Assembly (NCBI GenBank): GCA_022616215.1
Contig: JAKEFE010000016.1
Span: 1-29,229 of the forward strand
Origin: Candidatus Parcubacteria bacterium
Lineage (GTDB): Bacteria; Patescibacteriota; Minisyncoccia; Phycocordibacterales; Phycocordibacteraceae
Direction: 5' to 3'
Length of the DNA: 29,229 nt
Shown here: piece by piece, positions 23,079 to 29,229 of the stretch
Layout: every line of letters begins with the position of its first letter
How positions within the stretch are numbered: position 1 is the stretch's first letter
Made by a program: the position numbers and the translations under genes
Notes under the pieces: generated by a model
What the model was told of the DNA's origin: nothing
Seen by the model: only the letters and a program-made list of their open reading frames with translations
The model's database searches: none

Positions 23079-24638
23079 CTACTTATAAAGCGGCCCGCCC
23101 TCTGCAGGCTCATTTTCTGCGCTGCTGATGCGGGTGAAATTTCCATCAGTCTGATGCGGCCCTAGATATTCTGGAAAAAGAGGGTGCGGCTCTCCCTGTT
23201 CGCGAAGCTCGGACGTCGCAGGGCTTTGCAGGGACTCATAGACGTCAAGCTCATCTGGATTTAGCGCGCCACCGTCTGTTTTGCTTATCGCCGGTCGCTC
23301 CAATGCGGCAGCCTGCACGGAAGCATATCCTGCAGCAAGGCCGGAAAGTGCAAGGGCGGCGAGCGCAAACCTAATCTTGTCGGCCGCCGAAGGTTTCTTG
23401 GATATCCGATACTGCTCAAAGAGTGCGTCGGCCGCGTCCAAGCCATCTTGCACACGATTATTGATATCCAAGAGCTCCCCTTCCGTGAGCTTTTTGCCAT
23501 ATTCGGAACGCGCCCTATCAATGAGTGCGTCTTCCAACTGCTGCTCGGTCACCCTGCCGTAGGGAAACCGCCCAAGCACAACGCTCAATTTCCTGTCTGC
23601 CTCCCGGGTGCTCATTCTCCCTCGCTCTCTGATATGCTTAAATGAATCTTTAAGCTGTTCTCGCTCTGCGGGAGTAAGTATGCGTTCTTTACTTTCGGTG
23701 CGCTCCAGCTCAAGTCGCTTTGCTTCTTGCCGCCGCGCGCGCTCTGTGAACATAATCTTGTACTGTTCCGCCGCCCAGTCCAAAATCTCCTTCGGATCTT
23801 CTCTTCGCGCGCGGATGTAGGTAAAAATAGTGTGAATAGCTCGGTCAACGAGCTCCTTGCTCGGCTCTTCTTCCGCCCTGATGAATTCTTTGCCGACGGC
23901 CATCAGCTCTTTGAAGGTTTCTTCGCGAGAAAGCACGGGTAGTTCCTTAATGTAGTCAAGCGTGTCTTCGTCAAATAACGTGAGAGGCAATTCTATCGAC
24001 GGCGATAGTAACCCTGACTCCTGCGCAGAAGACTGCTCAACATCCGACGCTTTCGTTTCGTCTTCTTCCACAGTCGTCCTTCTGGTCTCCAATTCTATAA
24101 TCTTTGGTTCGCGACGCGCCGGGCGCACTCCGAACACAAAATCTACCGCTGAATCAAGAAACGTCTTGTGTCCTTGTTTCTTTGGTAGGCGTGCGGAAGG
24201 TGTGATGTCCGGCAGCGCGACTCCCGGACCTTGCGCCATGAGCTCCTGCAAGTGTCGCTCAACTTCTTCTATGGTCGCTCGCACTCGGCGCATCTTTTCT
24301 CTTTGCACTTTGGGATGTGGCCCAATGACCACCTCCTTGACGACCGTGAGCGGTGTGGCTGGTGGTTCAAATTCTCCGAGCGTTTCCTTCGGCACGCGCC
24401 CTTGAGCAAGCCGTGCCGACACCTCTCGGAGTTTTTTTAGACGCTCTTCTTTTTCGGCAAATGGTTGCGTACGGTCAAATGCTTCCAGCGCACCTTTCTT
24501 TTTCATCTGTTGCCGTTTTCGTCTTTTCTCTTTCTGTACGCTCTTCTCAAAATGTTCTATTTGCGCCTTGAGACGTCGGCTTTCTCCGGTGGTTCCTTTT
24601 CGTACTTCTTTGTATTTCTGAGGATGCGCTTCACGCAT
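23079..24638 (-). CDS. Unknown coiled-coil protein with one TM helix (519 aa)
   Basis: I do not recognise this protein. Residues about 15-110 are a highly basic coiled coil (KAQIEHFEKSVQKEKRRKRQ). Another charged region at about 290-420 follows an acidic Ser/Glu/Thr linker. A TM helix at about 424-446 (FALAALALSGLAAGYASVQAAA) precedes a C-terminal tail of about 73 residues rich in Pro and Glu. This places the large N-terminal part probably in the cytoplasm and the tail outside. Pattern-wise it could be a surface or envelope-organising protein, or a partner of a secreted factor. The ATG at 24638 has TATACT 6 nt upstream and lies 22 nt after tRNA-Leu(CAG). Confidence 0.65.
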   Translation of the reverse strand: MREAHPQKYKEVRKGTTGESRRLKAQIEHFEKSVQKEKRRKRQQMKKKGALEAFDRTQPFAEKEERLKKLREVSARLAQGRVPKETLGEFEPPATPLTVVKEVVIGPHPKVQREKMRRVRATIEEVERHLQELMAQGPGVALPDITPSARLPKKQGHKTFLDSAVDFVFGVRPARREPKIIELETRRTTVEEDETKASDVEQSSAQESGLLSPSIELPLTLFDEDTLDYIKELPVLSREETFKELMAVGKEFIRAEEEPSKELVDRAIHTIFTYIRARREDPKEILDWAAEQYKIMFTERARRQEAKRLELERTESKERILTPAEREQLKDSFKHIRERGRMSTREADRKLSVVLGRFPYGRVTEQQLEDALIDRARSEYGKKLTEGELLDINNRVQDGLDAADALFEQYRISKKPSAADKIRFALAALALSGLAAGYASVQAAALERPAISKTDGGALNPDELDVYESLQSPATSELREQGEPHPLFPEYLGPHQTDGNFTRISSAENEPAEGGPLYK

Positions 24639-24644
24639 GCTTTC

Positions 24645-24650
24645 AGTATA
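24645..24650 (-). promoter_or_regulatory. -10 box (TATACT) of the 519-aa gene
   Basis: TATACT ends 6 nt before the ATG, in a block almost identical to that at 22889-22910. Confidence 0.55.
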
Positions 24651-24660
24651 TATGACGGTG

Positions 24661-24743
24661 TGCCCAAGAGAGGATTTGAACCTCCAACCCGTTACAGGAT
24701 ACGCTTCTGAGGCGTACGCGTATACCAATTCCGCCACTTGGGC
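24661..24743 (-). tRNA. tRNA-Leu(CAG)
   Basis: A class II tRNA with a long variable arm. Anticodon loop CTCAGAA gives CAG. Acceptor GCCCAAG pairs with CTTGGGC (3' end), discriminator A. The CCA is not encoded (A-CAC follows). It lies 1 nt after tRNA-Arg. Confidence 0.96.
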
Positions 24744-24744
24744 C

Positions 24745-24819
24745 TGGTGCCTCCGGTAGGAATCGAACCCACATCAACTCCTTAGAAGAGAGCTGCTCTA
24801 TCCATTGAGCTACGGAGGC
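24745..24819 (-). tRNA. tRNA-Arg(TCT)
   Basis: Complete cloverleaf with CCA encoded. Anticodon loop CTTCTAA gives TCT. Acceptor GCCTCCG pairs with CGGAGGC. It is 12 nt after the end of the pil-type operon and 1 nt before tRNA-Leu(CAG), so the pair is likely processed from one transcript. Confidence 0.96.
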
Positions 24820-24831
24820 TTTTCTACAGTA

Positions 24832-25146
24832 CTAACGGTCGCGCGACGGGTCAATGAACTCGTACTCGTTTCTATAGCGACTCTCCTCCCCCGCCCGCTC
24901 GCTAAAAAGTGCTTTTGCTTCTTCAATGGCGCGCGTGTTCACGGTCTCTTGCGCGGAACCTGTCGTGGAGAAATCGCTTGTGAGCACATTGAGGAAAAAC
25001 CACGCATTCCACGCAAGACTTGCAAGAACGAGCATGCCCGCGATTGAAAGCAGCACCATCCAATCGCGGGACGGGCGTATTGTTTCCCCGTAGGAAAGTC
25101 CGGATATCAGTTTTGTAAACGAACGGAAATCGGTTGGAGTCTTCAT
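24832..25146 (-). CDS. Small membrane protein of the pil-type operon
   Basis: This 104-residue protein has one TM helix at about 31-53 (VLLSIAGMLVLASLAWNAWFF). A charged C-terminal region follows (RAIEEAKALFSERAGE). I do not recognise a family. Its start overlaps the upstream PilO-like gene by an ATGA, and it is the last protein gene before the tRNA-Arg/Leu pair. Position suggests a type IV pilus accessory protein. Confidence 0.65.
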   Translation of the reverse strand: MKTPTDFRSFTKLISGLSYGETIRPSRDWMVLLSIAGMLVLASLAWNAWFFLNVLTSDFSTTGSAQETVNTRAIEEAKALFSERAGEESRYRNEYEFIDPSRDR

Positions 25147-25652
25147 GGTGTTTCTGGTGCGCTGACGAGCAGTGTGAGAGCCGCCGTCCAGCTCCCATCT
25201 CCGGTCGTATCAAGCGTAAGACTGTCGGTTGCACTCCCGTACCGACCGTACTCAAGAGCGCCGAGCGTCTTCATGACGGCGCTAAACGTGCCACTAAAAG
25301 AAAGTGCAAGAGACAGTTGTTCTTTGGTATTGGTTTCGGTGACGGACAGCACAGAAACGGCAGCCCCGAACGCATCTCCCGTGCTTTCGACGTCTTCAAG
25401 AAAAGCAACAATGTTGTTGGTGGGAACAAAGTGACTTGCAAGAGAGGTTTCATCAGCTTCAAGCGCCGCAAAAACATCCTGGCCTCGTATAAGCTGTGTT
25501 TGTTCGTCATGTTTTTGTGCGATGTCGACTTCAAGCGCCGTGACGCGTGACGCGGCGCGGTTGATTTCAAAAAACCACGCAAGGTATGCCCCGACACATA
25601 TGAGTGCGAGCATAAGAGACAAAATGCAGTGAATAAAAGCTGGAGATTTCAT
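25143..25652 (-). CDS. PilO-like type IV pilus assembly protein
   Basis: This 169-residue protein has one N-terminal TM helix (about 8-30), a coiled-coil stretch (ASRVTALEVDIAQKHDEQTQL) and a C-terminal ferredoxin-like alpha/beta domain. The domain includes VAFLEDVESTGDAFGAAVSVLSV and LSLALSFSGTFSAVMKTLGALE, as in PilO. The gene lies between PilN-like and a small membrane gene, with 4-nt overlaps on both sides. PilO in other bacteria forms an inner-membrane platform with PilN and PilM. The family is inferred from layout and topology as well as pattern. Confidence 0.75.
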   Translation of the reverse strand: MKSPAFIHCILSLMLALICVGAYLAWFFEINRAASRVTALEVDIAQKHDEQTQLIRGQDVFAALEADETSLASHFVPTNNIVAFLEDVESTGDAFGAAVSVLSVTETNTKEQLSLALSFSGTFSAVMKTLGALEYGRYGSATDSLTLDTTGDGSWTAALTLLVSAPETP

Positions 25653-26203
25653 GGCGTAAGAGTGCCAGTAAGCGTTATGACAAATGAAATATCTGTCTCC
25701 TGTGCATACACTGAGAGCGGGAGATCGGCTTTGGTGACAAATGGGAGCGCAGAGACGCGTCCATGATATTGCCGAAGCGTTTCCCGTGTCGCCGCCGTTC
25801 CCGATATGCTCATTTCTCCCTCGCCGCTTACCGGAGGTGTAACGGTAAAGCCGCGAATGCTGATGCCGTCTGATGGTACTGATAGCACTCCTTGTATGAC
25901 GGCGGACGTGGACGGACGTTTTGCAAGAGATAGCAACGCGTCTGCTTTGACTGTAAGCGCCTGTCTTCGCGTCGATAGTGTCTGCTCGGGAGATTCGGAG
26001 AGCGCTGAAGTCAAACCATCAAGGTGTGCGTGTCGCGTTTTGACTTCCTCGGACAAATATACATACGAAGGAGCAAGAAGTGCGCTATGTATCACGACGA
26101 GAAGTGCAACCGTGAGCGCTCCAAGCGTGCACAAGCGAAAGAAATACTCGCGGCGAAATGCGCGTATTCGGTCAATTGGCAAAAGATTGGTGAGCTCCGA
26201 CAT
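25649..26203 (-). CDS. PilN-like type IV pilus assembly protein
   Basis: This 184-residue protein begins with the PilN-type N-terminus: LTNLLPIDRIRAFRREYFFR is close to the NLLP motif that binds PilM. A TM helix at about 26-48 follows. The C-terminal domain has the alternating alpha/beta pattern of PilN/GspL. It lies 3 nt after pilM and overlaps the PilO-like gene by 4 nt. Confidence 0.82.
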   Translation of the reverse strand: MSELTNLLPIDRIRAFRREYFFRLCTLGALTVALLVVIHSALLAPSYVYLSEEVKTRHAHLDGLTSALSESPEQTLSTRRQALTVKADALLSLAKRPSTSAVIQGVLSVPSDGISIRGFTVTPPVSGEGEMSISGTAATRETLRQYHGRVSALPFVTKADLPLSVYAQETDISFVITLTGTLTP

Positions 26204-26206
26204 ACG

Positions 26207-27274
26207 TTATGGGTACTCGCGAAGAGCAAGCCCGATTGCGGTGCCGTAGGCTAGAGATTCGGTATAGGCAAGCGGAGGAAGCCATGCGCTTTTCGGAGCA
26301 AAGTTGGCAAACACATCGCCGAGCGCAACCGGCACTTTAAGCGACGCTTCAAGGTATTCTGGAAGTCCAAGAACGGTTGCATTCCCACCGACAAGAACGA
26401 CGCGTGTTACCGGGTCTCCTCCCGCGTGCGACTGCCAATATTCAAGACGTTTTACAATTTCGTCACGAATAACCGATACGGTTCCGAGCATCGCCGCTAT
26501 GTATTCTTCGTTTCCGACACCCGGCGCTATGCCTTTTTCTGCCTTTACTTTCTTCGCATCTTCCTCGGAAACGCCGAAATATTTCATGACGGCAAGCGTG
26601 AGCGCATGGCCACCGATATCAAGGGTGGTAACAAAACGCGGAATGCGTTTGGTTACCACAAGAAGCTTGGTCGTAGTCTTGCCAATGTCAATGATGAGGA
26701 CCGTTTCTTTGTCTCCACGGGGAAGAACGGCGCGCGGCAGAGAAAACGTCTCGCTTTCTATCGCGCGCACGCGAAGCCGCGACTCATCAAGGACGGAGAG
26801 CGTATCTTCCACCACGCGCCGTGCGTATCCGGTGCCGACGACACGAACGCCCTCATTGCTTTCGCCAACCGATGCAACGTCAAAGATAACTTCCGAAGAA
26901 GGGAGCGGCACGTACTCATCAAGATGTTGTTCAACGGCAATCCGCTCTTCCTGTCCGTTTCCTTTTGGCACAACCGCTTCAAAAAGATACCCGCGTGCTT
27001 CGGGAAGCGTGACGTTTGCCGTGTGAATGTGATTTCGTTCTGCGAGCGATTTTAATCCGACGACCACCGCATCGTGGTCTTGTATCTCTCCCCCAACAAC
27101 CGCTCCGGCAGGCAGGGGAAACTCGTCGTACGCGGAAAGCTCAAGTCCGTGTGTGCGCTCCACGATAGTGGCAATTTTGATGCCGCTCGTTGAAATATCA
27201 ATCCCGGAAGTCGGAAGCGACAGGTAGTGCGGCGGTGCAAATTCAACACGAAGGAAACGCGAGAAAGCGTTCAT
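26207..27274 (-). CDS. pilM: PilM-like actin-fold ATPase
   Basis: This 355-residue cytoplasmic ATPase anchors the PilN/PilO platform. Actin-fold nucleotide loops are visible: GIDISTSGIK (24-33), DIGKTTTK (196-203) and VVLVGGNATVLGLPEYL near residues 300-316. VEQHLDEYVPLP (114-125) is a family signature. It is the first gene of the pilM-N-O-like operon. TATAAT lies 8 nt before the ATG, right after the stop of the tRNA-binding protein gene, so the operon probably has its own leaderless start. Confidence 0.93.
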   Translation of the reverse strand: MNAFSRFLRVEFAPPHYLSLPTSGIDISTSGIKIATIVERTHGLELSAYDEFPLPAGAVVGGEIQDHDAVVVGLKSLAERNHIHTANVTLPEARGYLFEAVVPKGNGQEERIAVEQHLDEYVPLPSSEVIFDVASVGESNEGVRVVGTGYARRVVEDTLSVLDESRLRVRAIESETFSLPRAVLPRGDKETVLIIDIGKTTTKLLVVTKRIPRFVTTLDIGGHALTLAVMKYFGVSEEDAKKVKAEKGIAPGVGNEEYIAAMLGTVSVIRDEIVKRLEYWQSHAGGDPVTRVVLVGGNATVLGLPEYLEASLKVPVALGDVFANFAPKSAWLPPLAYTESLAYGTAIGLALREYP

Positions 27275-27282
27275 TACTGCTG

Positions 27283-27288
27283 ATTATA
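27283..27288 (-). promoter_or_regulatory. -10 box (TATAAT) of pilM
   Basis: Perfect TATAAT 8 nt before the ATG. The -35 position shows no consensus. It lies 2 nt after the stop of the upstream gene. Confidence 0.6.
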
Positions 27289-27290
27289 CT

Positions 27291-27617
27291 CTAGTGTGCA
27301 GATGTGCCGGGTGGCACGGGGCGATCAGGTGTGAGAAATGAAAACGTCTCGCCTGTGCCAACGGCAAACAGCATGCCGTTACTTTCAAAACCTTTGATGG
27401 TACGCGGCTCAAGATTCGTCACAAACGCAAGCTGACGACCAACAAGCGACTGCGCACTCTCCACATAGCCGGCAATACCGGACACTATCTGGCGCGGCTC
27501 TTCTTCCCCAAAATCAACTATGAGTTTTAGAAGCTTTTCTGTATCAGCAATACGCTCGGCACTTTTGACTGTGCCGATGCGCACTTCGATTTTTGAAAGG
27601 TCATCAAGTGTTGCCAT
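27291..27617 (-). CDS. Free-standing tRNA-binding OB-fold protein (Trbp111 / MetRS C-terminal domain type)
   Basis: This 108-residue protein matches the EMAP-II/Trbp111 OB-fold: LSKIEVRIGTVKSAERIADTEKLLKLIVDFG, then RQIVSGIAGYV, LVGRQLAFVTNL and the C-terminal KGFESNGMLFAVG. The domain binds the outside corner of tRNA and in many bacteria is the C-terminus of MetRS. As a separate protein it may act as a beta subunit for the metG product at the other end of the window. It overlaps ruvX by 14 nt. Confidence 0.93.
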   Translation of the reverse strand: MATLDDLSKIEVRIGTVKSAERIADTEKLLKLIVDFGEEEPRQIVSGIAGYVESAQSLVGRQLAFVTNLEPRTIKGFESNGMLFAVGTGETFSFLTPDRPVPPGTSAH

Positions 27618-28005
27618 GATGTTTTGAAAGATACGACGTCAGTATAAGTGCGGCGGCTTTTGCGTCCACCACTCCCGTGTCCGTGCGATTCCCTTCTAAA
27701 TCTCTTCTGGCTTCCTGTGTCGTCAAGAGTTCCGTCTCGTAAAAAATGGGCAGTTCCGTGAGTGAATGAAGACATTCGCCAAGAGCGCGTGCTTCGCGCG
27801 CGACAAGATTTTCCTGTCCGGAAAAATCAACGGACTCCCCGATAACCACACCGTCCACTTTTTCTTTGACAATGATTTCTTCGAGCACAGCCGGAAGCTC
27901 TTTGGTGTTCACAATAACCGAATGCGGGAAACCCATGGTTCCCGCCTCGTCTGAAAGCGCGAGCCCCACCTTCTTCGTACCGAAATCTATCCCAAGATAC
28001 CGCAT
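27604..28005 (-). CDS. ruvX: Putative pre-16S rRNA nuclease / Holliday junction resolvase RuvX (YqgF)
   Basis: This 133-residue RNase H-fold nuclease has normal length. Catalytic signatures are LGIDFGTKKVGLAL (Asp6), VVIGESVD and the terminal VDAKAAALILTSYL with an Asp. The family trims pre-16S rRNA 5' ends in E. coli; a role in Holliday junction resolution was proposed earlier. The ATG at 28005 fits the family start (MRYLGID); upstream in-frame extension is not supported. TATAAT lies 9 nt upstream. It overlaps the tRNA-binding-protein gene and diverges from the DUF5652-type gene with only 16 nt between starts. Confidence 0.94.
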   Translation of the reverse strand: MRYLGIDFGTKKVGLALSDEAGTMGFPHSVIVNTKELPAVLEEIIVKEKVDGVVIGESVDFSGQENLVAREARALGECLHSLTELPIFYETELLTTQEARRDLEGNRTDTGVVDAKAAALILTSYLSKHHGNT

Positions 28006-28007
28006 GA

Positions 28008-28013
28008 TAGACT
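28008..28013 (+). promoter_or_regulatory. -10 box (TAGACT) of the DUF5652-type gene
   Basis: TAGACT ends 8 nt before the ATG at 28022. It lies within the 16-nt gap to ruvX, next to the opposing ruvX -10. Confidence 0.4.
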
Positions 28014-28014
28014 C

Positions 28015-28020
28015 ATTATA
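28015..28020 (-). promoter_or_regulatory. -10 box (TATAAT) of ruvX
   Basis: Perfect TATAAT 9 nt before the ruvX ATG, in a 16-nt divergent gap. Any -35 would lie inside the other gene. Confidence 0.6.
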
Positions 28021-28021
28021 T

Positions 28022-28366
28022 ATGTGGAACCCACTTTTAGGGGATCCTCTGGTCGGGCCTCTAGTCGCTGGCCTTGGGCTTGGCATTCTCTTTCCGTTTG
28101 TGTTTCTCCTGCTTATCGTCTGGACATTTGCGTGGAAAGCCATTGCACTCTGGCATGCGGCTAGAAATCGCCAGCGCATTTGGTTCGTTGTTCTTCTCCT
28201 TGTTCCGAACACGCTCGGTATTCTGGAAATAATCTATCTCAAGTGGTTTGAGAAAAACGAGAACAAAAAAGGCACTACCGACCTCTTTCCCTTCATTAAA
28301 GATATCCGTGGTAAGGTGTCCGCGCGGATGAAAGCATCCGCGCCGGAAGAGCCAGGGCCGGTATAA
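28022..28366 (+). CDS. DUF5652-like small membrane protein
   Basis: This 114-residue protein has two TM helices (about 12-36 and 52-70). Between and after them lies the pattern TFAWKAIALWHAARNRQRIWFVVLLLVPNTLGILEIIYLKWF, which I associate with the DUF5652 family of Patescibacteria. A basic C-terminal tail follows. Function unknown. The ATG at 28022 is only 17 nt from the ruvX start. Confidence 0.72.
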   Translation: MWNPLLGDPLVGPLVAGLGLGILFPFVFLLLIVWTFAWKAIALWHAARNRQRIWFVVLLLVPNTLGILEIIYLKWFEKNENKKGTTDLFPFIKDIRGKVSARMKASAPEEPGPV

Positions 28367-28371
28367 AAACG

Positions 28372-28497
28372 GAGGAGTGGTCGGGTGTTGTGTGGCCAAA
28401 TGAACTAAAAAATCTAAAGCTACTGTGTCCAAATTGTCACGCAGAAGAACATTACCTTGAGGGCAGTTGGTTCAGTGGTAGGATACAGAGCGATTAG
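28372..28497 (+). pseudogene. HNH endonuclease C-terminal remnant
   Basis: A frame without a clear start encodes about 41 residues with the end of an HNH nuclease: WPNELKNLKLLCPNCHAEEHYL. CPNCH with NL(K)LL before it is the second zinc/HNH half-motif; the first half with the catalytic His pair is missing. The frame ends in TAG at 28495-28497 after running over a tRNA-like D-arm. It begins just after the stop of the DUF5652-type gene, so an upstream deletion is likely. Confidence 0.55.
28461..28485 (+). other. tRNA-like D-arm fragment (or tRNA-Ser promoter)
   Basis: The sequence TTGGTTCAGTGGTAGGAT has the T8, A14, G18-G19 and A21 positions of a tRNA D-arm, preceded by a possible acceptor 5' strand. 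No anticodon arm with T33 follows, so it would be a 5' tRNA fragment. Alternatively TTGAGG (28457-28462) and TAGGAT (28479-28484), 16 nt apart, may simply be the tRNA-Ser promoter. I cannot separate the two. Confidence 0.35.
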
Positions 28498-28500
28498 ACG

Positions 28501-28586
28501 GGAGGGTTGCGCCGAATGGTAAGGCACCGGTCTTGAAAACCGGCGGGTGAAAACCCTTAGAGGTTCGAGTCCTCTACCCTCCGCCA
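28501..28586 (+). tRNA. tRNA-Ser(TGA)
   Basis: A class II tRNA with a long variable arm (CGGGTGAAAACCC). The anticodon loop CTTGAAA gives TGA. Acceptor GGAGGGT pairs with ACCCTCC, discriminator G, CCA encoded. It marks the change to AT-rich sequence with a recombinase remnant. Confidence 0.96.
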
Positions 28587-28632
28587 GTTAGGAAATGAAG
28601 TCAAGGCCAGAAGCGGGCTTTTCTAAATCTTT

Positions 28633-28749
28633 ATGAAATACTTTATCTACACACGAAAATCTACGGGGAGCGAAGAAAGACAAATCATGTCTTTGGAATC
28701 CCAGTTTTCTGAATTGAAAGAATTTGCCGCCAAAGAAAAACTTTATTAA
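28633..28749 (+). pseudogene. Serine recombinase, N-terminal remnant
   Basis: A 38-residue frame starts MKYFIYTRKSTGSEERQIMS and continues LESQFSELKEFAAKEKLY before a TAA. It is the N-terminus of a large serine recombinase/resolvase: the nucleophile Ser lies in YTRKST and the RQ-SLESQ helix follows. Only the first about 10% of a normal protein is left; the catalytic Arg residues and DNA-binding parts are missing. It is 46 nt downstream of tRNA-Ser, so it is likely the debris of an element that used the region. Confidence 0.75.
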
Positions 28750-28772
28750 GACACAAGTGATGAAATATATTC

Positions 28773-29174
28773 ATGAATAAAGATATTCAAATATACAACG
28801 ATTCTCAATCCGGAGAGGATAGAAAAATCTGCAACTTGCTTGCAAAGGAAATTAGCCGTGGCTTGCCCGAAGCAGAAAATAAAATCTGGCATCGCACTGC
28901 CGTATGGTTTTTGGACGAGAACCCTATTGTTGGATACAGTAAACAAAAAGCAGGTATTCGATTGATGTTTTGGAGCGGGGCAAGTTTTGATGAACAAGGG
29001 TTGGAAGTGCGGGGAGGAAAGTTTAAAGACGCTTCTATTTTCTACAATACGGTTTCGGAAATCAAAAAAAGTGATGTAAAGCGTTGGCTGAAAAAATCCA
29101 AGGATATTCAATGGGACTACAAAAACATCGTCAAACGAAAAGGGGTTTTGAAAAGGCTAAACCGGCAATCATAA
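28773..29174 (+). CDS. DUF1801 domain protein
   Basis: This 133-residue protein matches DUF1801 (YdhG-like): an N-terminal helix (EDRKICNLLAKEISRGLPEAENKIWHR) and a beta-rich core (VGYSKQKAGIRLMFWSGASF) with a C-terminal helix (SEIKKSDVKRWLKKS). The family's function is not known. The gene is clearly AT-rich compared with the rest of the window. It is followed by a possible DUF1905 gene, and both domains are small cytoplasmic modules often found near each other. Confidence 0.8.
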   Translation: MNKDIQIYNDSQSGEDRKICNLLAKEISRGLPEAENKIWHRTAVWFLDENPIVGYSKQKAGIRLMFWSGASFDEQGLEVRGGKFKDASIFYNTVSEIKKSDVKRWLKKSKDIQWDYKNIVKRKGVLKRLNRQS

Positions 29175-29180
29175 AAATAC

Positions 29181-29229
29181 ATGGTAAAGCTAAACAAAAA
29201 ATTCACGTCAAAATTGAAAAAATACCCCG
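29181..29229 (+). CDS. Start of a probable DUF1905-type protein (cut by window end)
   Basis: Only 16 codons are visible (MVKLNKKFTSKLKKIP). They resemble the N-terminus of DUF1905/OmdA-type proteins, which often begin KF.A.L.K and continue GGW. It starts 6 nt after the DUF1801 gene. The identification is tentative because the core domain lies outside. Confidence 0.4.
   Translation, partial: MVKLNKKFTSKLKKYP

Noticed and set aside
1..29229. CRISPR arrays, rRNA genes, intact transposases, prophage structural genes or tRNA introns
   Set aside because: I saw no regularly spaced repeats, rRNA sequence, full transposase, capsid/terminase genes or interrupted tRNAs in the window.

Overview
The window looks like a chromosomal piece of a Patescibacteria (Candidate Phyla Radiation) genome, most likely a Parcubacteria/Paceibacteria-type lineage. 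The reasons are densely packed and often overlapping genes, a very short RecO, PilM/N/O-like type IV pilus genes, lineage-typical small membrane proteins (DUF5652- and DUF2061-like), a single-TM Ig/DUF11-like surface protein and TGA used as an ordinary stop. No species is claimed.

Layout. 1-11994 (minus strand) is a translation-centred run: metG (cut by the window edge), an AI-2E-type permease, glyQS, a large anchored surface protein, recO, ileS, argS and glyA. 12068-14480 (plus strand) is a three-gene, stop/start-coupled pyrimidine-nucleotide cassette: a dCTP deaminase/dUTPase-like protein, a thymidylate-synthase-fold enzyme and a DUF1599/MazG-like helical protein. It ends at a strong bidirectional terminator. 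14511-16637 (minus) holds secE-nusG-rplK behind a good promoter, then a SIMPL-domain protein. A ZIP metal transporter (plus) abuts an unknown lipoprotein-like gene tail to tail at 17470/17471. 18165-19858 has tRNA-His overlapped by an HNH nuclease gene, a DUF2061 protein, tRNA-Leu(GAG) and rplS with an acidic tail. rluD-like, uppS and acyP follow, then tRNA-Val. 21756-24638 holds two unrecognised, charged, helix-rich proteins that share almost the same promoter/start module, with a perfect 44-bp palindrome between them. 24661-27274 holds tRNA-Leu(CAG), tRNA-Arg and the pilM-N-O-like operon, followed by an EMAP/Trbp111-like tRNA-binding protein and ruvX. From about 28370 to the end the sequence becomes patchy and AT-rich: an HNH remnant, tRNA-Ser, a truncated serine recombinase, a DUF1801 protein and the start of a probable DUF1905 gene. 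This looks like an accessory or decayed mobile region.

Main points of interest. (1) IleRS carries a complete histidine-phosphatase (RHG) domain inserted between its catalytic halves, with the catalytic residues intact. (2) Many genes have a -10 box only 6-10 nt before the start codon and no Shine-Dalgarno, which predicts widespread leaderless mRNAs. (3) The TS-fold nucleotide cassette has an altered active-site motif (PCN instead of PCH). (4) A 44-bp perfect palindrome overlaps a second, mutually exclusive hairpin upstream of an unknown gene. (5) HNH nuclease reading frames end inside tRNA or tRNA-like 5' sequence at two separate places.
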